This document shows positions 53,015-62,514 of a stretch of DNA of 64,000 nucleotides, one piece after another. Numbering within the stretch: the stretch's first letter is position 1; each line of letters opens with the position of its first letter. A model generated the notes under the pieces. The model made no database searches, had not been told where the DNA came from, and was given only the letters and a program-made list of their open reading frames with translations. A program made the translations under genes and the position numbers. Origin of the DNA: Spirometra erinaceieuropaei (taxonomy: Eukaryota; Platyhelminthes; Cestoda; Diphyllobothriidea; Diphyllobothriidae); contig CACRXP010001022.1 of assembly GCA_902702965.1 (NCBI GenBank), positions 46,704 to 110,703 of the forward strand, in the 5' to 3' direction.

Positions 53015-53240
53015 AGACAAGGGGGTGTGTCGGCACGGCCATCTGCGGGTCGTGCCAGTCACCTGCGTCCCCTCGCGCCTCCGGTTTGGGTGAGGAAGAA
53101 GGAGAGAGTGCTGTGGAAGCAACGCAAGTCTACTATCAGCATATCAAAAGCATGCATAAGCCACCATCCCTGCTCTCCGCTGTAGAGTACATGGTGGACA
53201 TCGTCGGTAACGACGGTCACACAGTCATCAGGAGCCCTTA
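53015..53240 (+). repeat. Rep-A copy 12 (3' half)
   Basis: GACAAGGGGGTGTGTCGGCA, CGTGCCAGTCACCTGCGTCC, GCGCAAGTCTACTATCAGCA-like block and the hairpin CGTCG-GTAA-CGACG at about 53200-53214. Confidence 0.75.
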
Positions 53241-53244
53241 ATTG

Positions 53245-53925
53245 GGAGCGCTACTGCCGAAGAACGCTACAAAACTTTGGAATGGCATATCTAACTATGA
53301 CGATAAGCACGAATCGCCATCTCTTCCAGAACGAGATGAAAAGACCACTTTGTTCTCGAGAAACTCATCATCAGGCTATTTCCGTGGTCAGATTGTTTGT
53401 TGGATTTTAGCCACATTTATGGAATTCAAGACTGTATTCGTCGCAAAGTTGGAGAGCTGTTAATATAAGAATATTTTTCTTATAAAAGGTGTCGTGTTAT
53501 CCTTCGACATCACCTCCCTGCACAGCACCTGGCAATCGAGGGCATAAAATCATTTCATCGGTGCAAATTTAAGAATGCCGTCCTGTCCTCGGATTCGTCC
53601 AAGTCCTCCGAGTTCAGAGATTCAATCACCAAACGTACTTCAAATTTCGTGAAACAACCTAAGAGTTAACCTAATTGGTTTACCGATTCCTGAGTTCATG
53701 GCCAAGATAGTCGTGCAGCAGCTAGTCTTCAAAAAAATAGTCAACTTTTCGGAGTCCGTTTTCGGATAATACTATCGTCGTTGACTTAGGAAGTCTGATG
53801 CTGATGTCTAAAGAACATTTCAATTTTGCTTTTTCGACCAGATTTATGAGCAGTTGTCACGTAGACCTCCAAGGTCGGCGGTAAAATCAGGATTATTGAC
53901 GACGCCGGTGTAACCAATAAACAAT
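53245..53925. other. No recognisable gene
   Basis: The 73-codon frame at 53242-53463 has no motif. Some Penelope-like wording is possible at 53495-53530 (VLSFDITSLHSTWQ in one frame, resembling motif A FDVTSLF), but isolated. Confidence 0.4.
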
Positions 53926-53930
53926 TAATG

Positions 53931-54895
53931 TATGGTGGATGTTCTAACTCATGAAATGTTGGCCGAAGTTCTAAAATGTATTTTCGACTCGAAAGGATTA
54001 CTTAAGTAAGATTAATCAACATGTAGCATAATGCCAAGATATTTCAGTTACTTCGGGATGCCGGCTTTTGAATACACTTCTTTCCGGCCGCCTAAAAAGA
54101 CTACACCCTATAAATGTGACTACTTTTGTAGCGCGAAATTTTCGCATTGATTTCCGATGCCCATATAAATTCAAATATAGTTCATAGAAGAAAAGAATAA
54201 AAATATTCATTCTCTCACTCATTTGGTGGAGCACTATGCCTTCTTCAAATATGTATTTGAAGGAAGACTTTTCTGATTCCCGAGTAATTTTGAACCCGAC
54301 CTACCGTTACACTCGCACTCAGGGTCTGCAAACTACGGGCTGTATATCTTCCGCGTACGGAAAATCACAAACTTCTGTACGGTACTAAGAGAAGAGCGTA
54401 TGGGGTCTAGGAAATTTAGCAGTGGATTTGAGCCATATTGTAAGTTTTACAGGTAACAACAGTAAATACAGAGGCACGATGTTTTATGAATGGACATTGC
54501 ATAGTTTTAAAAAATCTTATAATAGGAAACTTTTCTAAAACCGAATTTTACCCTTTCTCCAAGTATACTGTTCAAAGAAGACATAATTTTCTACCAGATG
54601 GGCAAAAATGAATATATTAATGCATGTCTCTATGAAATAAGTTTGAATTTATAATGGCATCAACAATCAATGCGAAAAATGCATACATCATAAGTAGTCA
54701 TTTTTTACAGAGTGTACATTCTACAGGCGGCCGAAAAGAAGCTCATTCAAAGGCTGACATCCTGACGTAACTGAATTATTATGGGATTATGCTGCAGGTT
54801 GGTTAATATTGTAACCCTACTTAGGTAATCTTTTCGAGTCGAAAACGCATTTCAGAATTTCAGCTAACATCTCATGAGAAAGCACATCTTCTGTA
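53931..54895. mobile_element. Palindromic MITE, copy M10 (965 bp)
   Basis: Left end TATGGTGGATGTTCTAACTC (CAG changed to TGG), right end GAGAAAGCACATCTTCTGTA. The arms are diverged but colinear with M8. Confidence 0.85.
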
Positions 54896-54899
54896 ACAA

Positions 54900-55530
54900 C
54901 TGCGGTCAGTGCTATAAATGCGGAAGCTACCAATTTTAGTGGGAACTTTGTTGCGTAACTACGCCCCCTTGGGGTGTGTTTGAGGGTGGACGTGTACTAT
55001 TCGAGGAATAATGTACTTGTTGCAGCAAATGACTCTCCACATTCCTTTTTGTCTTATTCTTCACAGTTGTGGATTTAGTGTTTTAAAAATAGAATATTCT
55101 CATTTGGGTGCGGCTTTTGTATGATCGTTCTGAAACAGTGTGAATGCGTGCGGAGACGAAAATTACTCTCCAACCCCCACGTAGCAGCCGCTTCGGTGTC
55201 AACACTTTGCCTACAACGTTTAAAACAGGTAACTCTGAGACGCTTTTTCTCCCCCGCCCCCATGTTCATTCAGTCTCCGGTTTAAACAAAATATTCATTA
55301 ACGTCAGCCAGGGAGAGGTCGCAATAACACGCCTTGCAAGCGGTCTCAGCAATCTGACGTCGACGTTTCTCTTGACAGCGTCGGCGGTAACCCCGACTGT
55401 GTGTAACGCCGCTCTCATATCTGGCTCCAGTACAAATTCATTTTGAAATGACGCCTTCATGAAGGAGTCGGCAGTCATTTGCCTTAAGCGGACTTATGGC
55501 CTTCACCGTCTCCCCTGTAAGCGTTTGGAA
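54900..55530. other. No certain gene; short minus-strand frame
   Basis: 55266-55478 (minus) encodes 70 residues beginning MTADSFMKASFQNEFVLEPD and including VDVRLLRPLARRVIATSPWL. The composition looks natural but there is no family I recognise, and an opposing 100-codon frame shadows it. An in-frame stop lies six codons upstream of its ATG. Confidence 0.25.
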
Positions 55531-55532
55531 TA

Positions 55533-56551
55533 TACAGTAGGTGGGCTAACTCGTAAAATGTCCGCCTAAATTCCGAAATGCGTTTTCGTTTCGAAAAGAT
55601 TAACTAAGTAGGGTTGTAAAGCTAGTCATCGTGCAGCATAATTTTATGATATTCCAATTACCTCAGGAGGCCTGCTTTTGAAAGAACTTCTTTCCGGCTG
55701 CATGCAGTAACATACTCTTTAAAAACGACCACTTAAGTAGCATTAATTTTTCTCATTGATTTTCGAAGTCCCAGAAAGTCCAATTATATTTCATGGAAAA
55801 CATGAATAAAAATATTCATTCTTTTGATCATTTGGTACAAAATTACGTCTTCTTCCAATCTTATACTCAAAGGAAGAGTATAATTCGGTTTTCAAAAACT
55901 GTTCCAATTCCCGAATAGTCTTGATCCCGACCTGTCGTTACAATTGCATTCAGGATTTTCAAACTACAGGCCATATATTTGCTGAGTGCGGAAAACCATA
56001 CATTTTTCTACGGTATTAAGAGTTCATGGGGGTTCATAAAAATTAGCAGTTAGGTTTGATCCATATTCGTTGGCATTTTGGCAGATTTTTAATAATTTAT
56101 ATTGACCCAACTGTGAAAAACTCGGCGCCTCGGTGGGATTCGAACCCACGCAGTAAGGGGAAGGCTTTAGCGCAGCCAACGCTCTAACCACCTGAGCTGC
56201 GCTACAGCCTTCCCCTTTCTGCGTGGGTTCGAATCCCACCGAGGCGCCGAGTTTTTCACAGTTAGGTCAATATGAATTTGATACATATGGTTAACTTTAC
56301 AAGCCACATTGGTAAATGTAGACATATGACGATTTATGAACGGCCATTTCACGGTATTTAAAAGTCCCACAAACAGAAAGTTTTTAAAAGCCGAATTATG
56401 TCCCTCCTTCGAGCATGAAACTGAAAGAAGACGTAATTCTCTACCGAATAATCAAAAGAATGAATATTTTGCGCATGTTTTCCATGAAATATAATTGGAC
56501 TTTTAGAGGCATCGAAGAGCAATGGGAAAAATTCATGCCTCATAAGTAGTC
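55533..56551. mobile_element. Palindromic MITE, copy M11, interrupted by a tRNA-like palindrome and cut by the gap
   Basis: TACAGTAGGTGGGCTAACTC at the left. The centre and part of the right arm follow, then the sequence ends at the N run just after CATAAGTAGTC, about 200 bases before the expected terminal TA. Confidence 0.85.
56099..56273. mobile_element. Palindromic tRNA-like insert within M11
   Basis: A near-perfect inverted repeat of 175 bp. Both arms contain the T-arm/B-box sequence GTGGGTTCGAATCCCACCGA GGCGCC and end in a GTTTTTCACAGTTAGGTCAA block. The middle, read on the minus strand, gives a tRNA D-arm/A-box (TAGCGCAGCTCAGGTGGTTA, GAGCGTTGG), itself enclosed by TAGCGCAGC/GCTGCGCTA. 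On the minus strand an A box and a B box are correctly ordered, but the 5' and 3' acceptor strands do not match, so it is not a standard tRNA gene. I read it as a tRNA-derived foldback element. Confidence 0.7.
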
Positions 56552-56623
56552 NNNNNNNNNNNNNNNNNNNNNNNNNNNNNNNNNNNNNNNNNNNNNNNNN
56601 NNNNNNNNNNNNNNNNNNNNNNN
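56552..56623. other. Assembly gap (72 N)
   Basis: Undetermined bases between M11 and the CTA microsatellite; the true length is unknown. Confidence 1.
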
Positions 56624-56799
<176 letters not shown>

Positions 56800-56800
<1 letters not shown>

Positions 56801-57430
56801 ACCCCGATTAATAAAGTGCTCCCGGTAGTAATCTAGTGGATTCTAGATCGATTACTTAGAAGATCCTGCCGGGACAATCAGCTTACTATATCAGATTTTG
56901 TGGATCCCATACGCTACTGTAGGCTGGGCGCGTAGCTTAACCAAAGTGCGAGTAAACTCACGGCTCCCGTTGGAGCTGACTGTACTCAGGCCTTGTCGTT
57001 GCTCTCGTGGGTACGAATCATATCGAGGTCGCCAAAGTTTTCACAGACGCGTTAAAATAAACTTTTTTTTAAAATTTGCGGACATTTTAACTCGAAAGAT
57101 TTCCAACGTCCTCGCTCCTCAGAATAACAGTCATCATTAGTTTACAGTTCCACCCAGTGAGCACCAAGTCGCCCATCTAACGAAATCTGAAAATGACAGA
57201 TAATCTTTCCTCCTCGTCAGAATCGTGGCTACATCCGTCTTAGGTCCCCCGTTCATCGTGTGTGCATGCATAAAATCATCCCGGTGTTGGGTACAACGTG
57301 CAGGAGCCGTCGCGTGTAACGTCCAACTTACTTTTTTCCTCGATTGCTCACATTCAAGACGGTAAGTTTGAGGGGCTCTGTGTAGTTTTAAGCTCAAGTC
57401 CCGCCTGAAAGTGCTTTTAGACCAACTACA
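56800..57430. other. No recognisable gene
   Basis: Only short frames (up to 86 codons), no motif. Confidence 0.4.
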
Positions 57431-57439
57431 GGATGCGCG

Positions 57440-58560
57440 ATTTAGATTTATGGGTCTCGACGCCTTTTGCTAGCTTGTTTACTAGGTCCCCCCGCTCCGC
57501 AGGACACACCCACAGCCTCCCCCTCCTGCCCCCCCCCCTCAGACGCGCGCCGCACACCCGTGAGCAGCGTCCCTTGCGCGTCGGTGACAGGTGGCAGGCC
57601 CGTCACCCGCGGCTGCAGACAGGCCCGGACGACGTTGACTTCACTGCTGTCTGTCTGTCGCTCTTAGGCGCGTGTGCGCGCACTCAGAGCGACGAACGCA
57701 GGCGCGTCCGCTCGACATCCGCACAGGCAGATGTGTTGCAAAACCAGCTGTAACGACGGCTACGACGTCGACGCTGCTGCGGCAGCGATGGCAGCCGGTC
57801 CTACCATCGTGAAACACCCACTGACTCTATCACGACCGACTCTGACTGAGACCCCATGACGAACTGTCTAAACGACGCACTTACTGCCACGGCCGCCTGG
57901 TCATGCATACATGCGGCAACGGTGGCGCAACCAACCACGGCCCTATCGACCTCATCGTAGCTACTGCTGTGCATTCTTCCAACTGACTGGCTTATCGATA
58001 AGCCCGTCCTTAAAGCAGCCACTGATTGGCTGGCAGGAAAGACAAGTCATAGTTGCAATTGGCTGGATAAAAATAGCGTCACTAGCGCCGCACCTTCTCT
58101 CTTTAGACGCTGATCGTCACAGCACACACACACCGACGCACGCACTCACGCACGCACACAGAACGACAACGCCTGTCATCATTGCAAGCTCGGAGTGCAG
58201 GGACGTATTTAGCGTGCTTTGGGCTCTGCGTGGGCGGCGTTTGTGAGCGTGTGTGCGTGTGTGTGCGTATTATGTTTTGACCGCACGCGAACGGGTCCAG
58301 TCACCTGTCATTTAGTCACACCGTCTTGTGTGCTAAGACAAACGCTCTGCTGAGTGTGCACGACGCGCAGTGTGCGCGTGATGACGTGTCCTTCCACGGC
58401 AGATAGTGTCTCATTAGGCTAGAGCGACGACAACGTCGACCTGCTTCCGCAGGCTCTATTGACTCACCCACGAAAAAAAGAGCAGCGAGGTATTAGCCTA
58501 AGGTTTCAGCCATGCTCTAAAGATGCGCGCATGTATTGACTGATGCGGCCAGAACTCAGC
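57440..58560 (+). promoter_or_regulatory. CpG-rich promoter region with CCAAT, DRE and TATA-like boxes
   Basis: CpG-dense sequence (for example 57540-57720) unlike the surrounding AT-rich DNA. GCTTATCGATAAGC (57990-58003) is a perfect 14-base palindrome containing TATCGATA, the DRE core known from Drosophila promoters. GATTGGCTGG (58024-58033) and AATTGGCTGG (58057-58066) are inverted CCAAT boxes, and GGATAAAAATAG (58065-58076) is TATA-like. Start of transcription near 58095-58110 is an inference. (CA)n/(GT)n-like stretches follow at 58117-58265. Confidence 0.5.
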
Positions 58561-58567
58561 AATCGCT

Positions 58568-59218
58568 ATGATCCTACTTCGCAGCCGAGTGGCCTATTCT
58601 GATTACAGAGACATGGAAGATACACCCCTGCATTCTGAAGCCACAACTGCCACAACCGCCACCCCCACTGACCCCCCTGTAAATACTCTGTGCTTTGGAG
58701 AAAGTGATTGGTTGGACTTCCTTCAGAAGCTGCCCCCAGCCAGCTTTGAGAGCCTCCTTTCTGTATGCAAAAAGATCCAAGAATCCCGAGCAAGATGTGC
58801 TTCTCATGTTCAGCAGCAACCTCCCACCGAGGCACTTGCAAATGTCACCGATGCGAAATTTCCACTTTCAGTTGGGCGGTCAGAGGGCCTACTGGATATA
58901 CCCATTTCCGGTGTTTGCTTGACTGGTGTGAAGACGACCGCGACGGTTGAGCGCCAGCTGACGGCAACATCCCCCCTCCTTTATCGCACTTCGCCGACCG
59001 AAGTGGGCGACCAAAAACACTCGTCCAGCTTTCTGGCCGAAGTAGATGGGGGCGCGAGTTTTCCTACGGCCTCGGAGACAAGACCCACCGAGGATCTGAC
59101 TGATACCCAGCATGTGACTCCAGCTGGGCTGGATAAATCAGGCACAGGAAACGAGGACTACCTTAGTCTGAGTACCCTCGCGTCTGCTGCCGTTGCCATG
59201 GCGAATACAAGTCCCGAG
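58568..59218 (+). CDS. Probable first coding exon of an unidentified cellular gene
   Basis: Open from ATG 58568 (a better-context ATG is at 58613, GACATGG, giving MEDTPLHSEATTATTATPTD) up to a donor CCCGAG/GTATGTGAAC at 59218/59219; the frame stays open to 59269 in the intron. Residues 43-70 (SDWLDFLQKLPPASFESLLS, VCKKIQESR) could form one amphipathic helix. The rest is Ser/Thr/Glu-rich and probably disordered (TSPTEVGDQKHSSSFLAEVD, TRPTEDLTDTQHVTPAG). I do not recognise the family; a regulatory protein is a guess. It is the longest frame in the window outside mobile elements and lies behind a CpG-rich region with core-promoter words, which is why I accept it. No second exon was found. Confidence 0.55.
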
Positions 59219-59876
59219 GTATGTGAACTCTTCAGCCCTAGTTTACTTTGCTCCCTCTTATTGGAGTAAGCTATTCTTTCACGAGCGTAGCCCCTTCTTT
59301 CTGCTTCTTTGAGGTCAACATCTACTTCCAGCGAGTCGGAGAGCGGAAGTCTAGGAATGTCGTGGAGTGTACGCTGGAGAAAGAGCTGCCGTAAAGCATA
59401 GTACTTTATGAGTTTTCTTCGATAAAGCAAGCGGTCAGCCACTTTCTCATCGATGGATAACTCCCACTTGGCTTGGTTATATTTCAGACTGCAAGTAAAG
59501 ACAAAAAACGGTTTCTTGTGTCTAACACCTAAGCACGTGAGGAATGATTTTAAGGGGGCGGGGCGGGGGGTGGAGGGACTTTTCATCTTGACCTAGTTGA
59601 AGTTCCAAAACAGAACCCTCTTTGCTGCCCGGAGTTTGGCATGGTGCCGCTGCTGCCGTAGAGTATGATTCCTCAAAACATGTTAAAGAGCTTTTAGTTT
59701 TCGCAACCTCTGTCATCGACTCTTTATAGAATTTTTTGGACATCACATGAGTAGTTAGCCCTCACGGTAGTCGGATCTCGAAGTAATGGGCATATACATT
59801 TATCACGCTGGAATCTGAAGAACTACATGCCAGTTGGAATCGACTATTTTCCGGCAGTAACGTATGTCAGGGCCTC

Positions 59877-59920
<44 letters not shown>

Positions 59921-61195
59921 ATTAAGGCGAAACTGGTTTTCCTGGAAGACTCCCCACATATATGGTAATCTTAACAGTGAAACTCCCTTAAAAGGACCTT
60001 AAACGTCCCCTCAGTGTTGGTTCCCTCAATCCTTCCCTAATGAGTGATTTTATGGCTTTTTCAAAATTCATATTTGTGAGTGCTACTGTTGCAACCGAAT
60101 ATTGTTTGCAGGAAGGCAGTAGAGATGCTCGAAATTGCCCTTGTTGTGTATGCATTGGTTTTTAGATTGTTTTAACTCATCGGAGACAAATTTGTGCCAA
60201 CAGCATGCATTATCGGCATTCATGATGACTACTTTTTTTCTGTAGAATCAGGTCACCTGTTCAGACATTTCGCGCAATAACAAATTACTCTAAGCCATAT
60301 AATACACATAAATGCCATTTGTCTCTTGCATATCTGTGGAACAATCCCCACAAGTGGTACACTTGTTAGCAATGCTATGAATTTCTTGGGCTGGACTAGG
60401 AGATTTTAATCTAAATGCCTGTGGCAAGGAGGAATGCGAAAAAGATGTTGGAACGCACTGCCGGTAAATGGTTTCACCACTGTGGGCAGCTAAGGAACTT
60501 GGAGCTGCCGACAACCCTGCAACCGGCTTGTTCATGAATCCGCCCCCACCTACCCATTTACCATGTGACGCTGGATTTTTCACGGTGTTCATGAGTAGGC
60601 GAGATCGGTTTTGCCTGGTTTTCTAAGCTCCATTGACCCCCCTATAGTACTTGATGCTGTGCGGCGTTTTACGCCTAATTATTTCTGCATGAGTGAACAC
60701 GCACACATGTATTAGGGCAAGACACATTCTCTTATCTCAGAAACTGTACTTTCGTTGTCAGCCTGAGTAAGAGGATGATTTTGTTCTTTATTTTAGGATT
60801 GTGGTTTTGTCCCGAGAAGACACATCATATTTTTTTGCTTATAGTAGTCCAGACTTACTCCATTCCTCAGGTGCTTTCCATGGAAATTGTTTCGACAACG
60901 TCCTCCTGCTAATTACCATGACAGTACTGATCAGAGGTAACAGATCAAACGACCTCAGACAACTCTGGTTCTTTTTATTTGAAGTGGCATGTATTCGAGT
61001 AATAGATTTATTTTTTTAAGCTTCCGCTCTGGGCGTGCGGTTTTAAAGCTTATTATTTAGGCTCATATGAGTTGAACATTTAAAAAGGTTAATCTAAGAA
61101 CCCTACATGATCCTTAATGCACTCTAGGAATCGATGGCTCATGGGGATTTGTTGGTTGTTGTTAGTTGTTGTAACCATACTATAAAATGAAGCGG
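59219..61195. other. Intron-like or intergenic sequence; minus-strand frames of uncertain status
   Basis: (ATT)n at 59877-59921. Minus-strand frames at 59158-59586 (142 codons, including ELSIDEKVADRLLYRRKLIK) and 59522-59746 (74 codons) overlap in different frames. The frame at 60290-60592 (minus, 100 codons) ends KCTTCGDCSTDMQETNGIYV YYMA. None has a recognised motif or convincing splice support. Confidence 0.4.
59877..59921. repeat. (ATT)n microsatellite
   Basis: About 15 ATT units, ending ATTAATATTAAG. Confidence 0.95.
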
Positions 61196-61199
61196 CGGC

Positions 61200-62512
61200 T
61201 ATAGAAAGTGACCTATCTAATGAAATGTTAGCGGATATTCTGAAATGCCTCTTCGACTAGCAAGGATTGCTTAAGTGGGGTTGTAATATTGACTATCGTG
61301 CAACCTACTTCCAAGATATTTCAGTCACGCTAAAATGACGGCTTCTGAATACGCTTCTTTCGGGTCGCCTCCAAAAACTATGCTCGGTAAAAAGCTTCTT
61401 TTTCTATTGGTTATCGATATATTATAAAATCAGATATATTTTTTGGGTAGCACGCACAAAAATACCCTTCCGTCTACTCATCTTTCAGCAAATCGTGTCT
61501 TCTTCAAGCTGTAGGCTCGAAGAAAGGGTAACTTCTGATTTTATGACAGTGAGGTTTTTGTGACCCTGAAACGTCCATTCAAATTACATCGTCCCTGTGC
61601 GTTTATTAATACCCCTTACGAAGTATGCAACATAGCCCATATTCATCCCAAAGTGTTGTGAACTCCATATGCTATCGAGGAACATGTGATTTGTCCTACT
61701 TGACAACTATGCAGCTTGTAGTTTGGAAACCCTGAATGAAAGTTTGGCAACGGTATAGAGAAGGACTCCACTCAACTGTCAGTAGACTGTGGATCGTGTC
61801 ATATGGGGCTTTATCTTGGCGGGCATTTGCAAGCTGTTTCCAAAATTACTCTGCCGACAACGATTACTTCCCACGACCTTACACCTCAATTTGAAACCCA
61901 TTATTTTGTGAATTTTACGTCTTGTTTACTTATTACTTTCATTTCCGTTGTCGTACAACAGCGAAGGATAAGACTTTTGGCATAAACCCAAGCAATTTCC
62001 GTGTTTTCTTTCATTTTGTCAGCTTGCTGTCTAGCGTGCTACCCCACCCCTAAAACTCCCTTTACCATCAATTACGTATGGCACAATCCACAGTCTACCG
62101 GCAGTTAAGTGGGGTCCTTCCCTATACCGTTGCCGTAAGTTTGACTGCAGAACGAGTTGGAAACTACTGGCATTTGAAAAACCTTTTTGAAGCCGGGAGA
62201 AATCCTTCCTTCGAATAAAGAATCTGAAGAAGACATGATTCACTACCAAATCAGAGCAAGGAAGGATGTTTTTGAACTTGCTTCCTACAAAATATACTTG
62301 AGTTTATAAGTGTATCAAAAGTCAGCTTAAAAATTAAAACTACCTGCGTAGTCACCTTTTATTGAGTATTGTTTTTATAGGCTGTCGGAGGGAAGTGCAT
62401 TCAAAAGCCGGCATCCTGGTGTGATTGAAATATCTTGGGATTATACCGCATGACAGTCAATATTACAGACCCAGTTAAGTGATTCTCCCTAGTCTAAACT
62501 CATGAATTTTCG
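61200..62512. mobile_element. Palindromic MITE, copy M12, old, split by N2
   Basis: Left end TATAGAAAGTGACCTATCTA; right end decayed (TAAACTCATGAATTTTCG). The arm landmarks (TTGTAATATTGACTATCGTG; TATCTTGGGATTATACCGCA) are in the expected inverted positions. N2 copy 2 sits in its centre-right. Confidence 0.75.
61746..62134. mobile_element. N2 inverted-repeat transposon, copy 2 (389 bp)
   Basis: GGCAACGGTATAGAGAAGGA at the left and the reverse complement GGCAACGGTATAGGGAAGGA at the right. TIRs of about 60 bp include AGTAGACTGTGGATCGTGTC. Flanked by GAAAGTTT (left) and GTAAGTTT (right), an 8-bp duplication with one change. It is about 100 bp longer than copy 1 because of extra internal sequence at about 61960-62060. 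Confidence 0.8.
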
Positions 62513-62514
62513 TT

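Noticed and set aside
53495..53530. Penelope reverse-transcriptase motif A (FDITSL-like)
   Set aside because: Only about 10 residues match, with no flanking LPK or AK motifs.
56115..56250. Functional tRNA gene
   Set aside because: A and B boxes are present, but acceptor strands do not pair and the whole sequence is palindromic, with two T-arms.
59158..59746. Possible minus-strand gene (142- and 74-codon frames)
   Set aside because: The two frames overlap in different phases, need an unexplained frameshift, and fall in the presumed first intron of the plus-strand gene. Noted but not supported.
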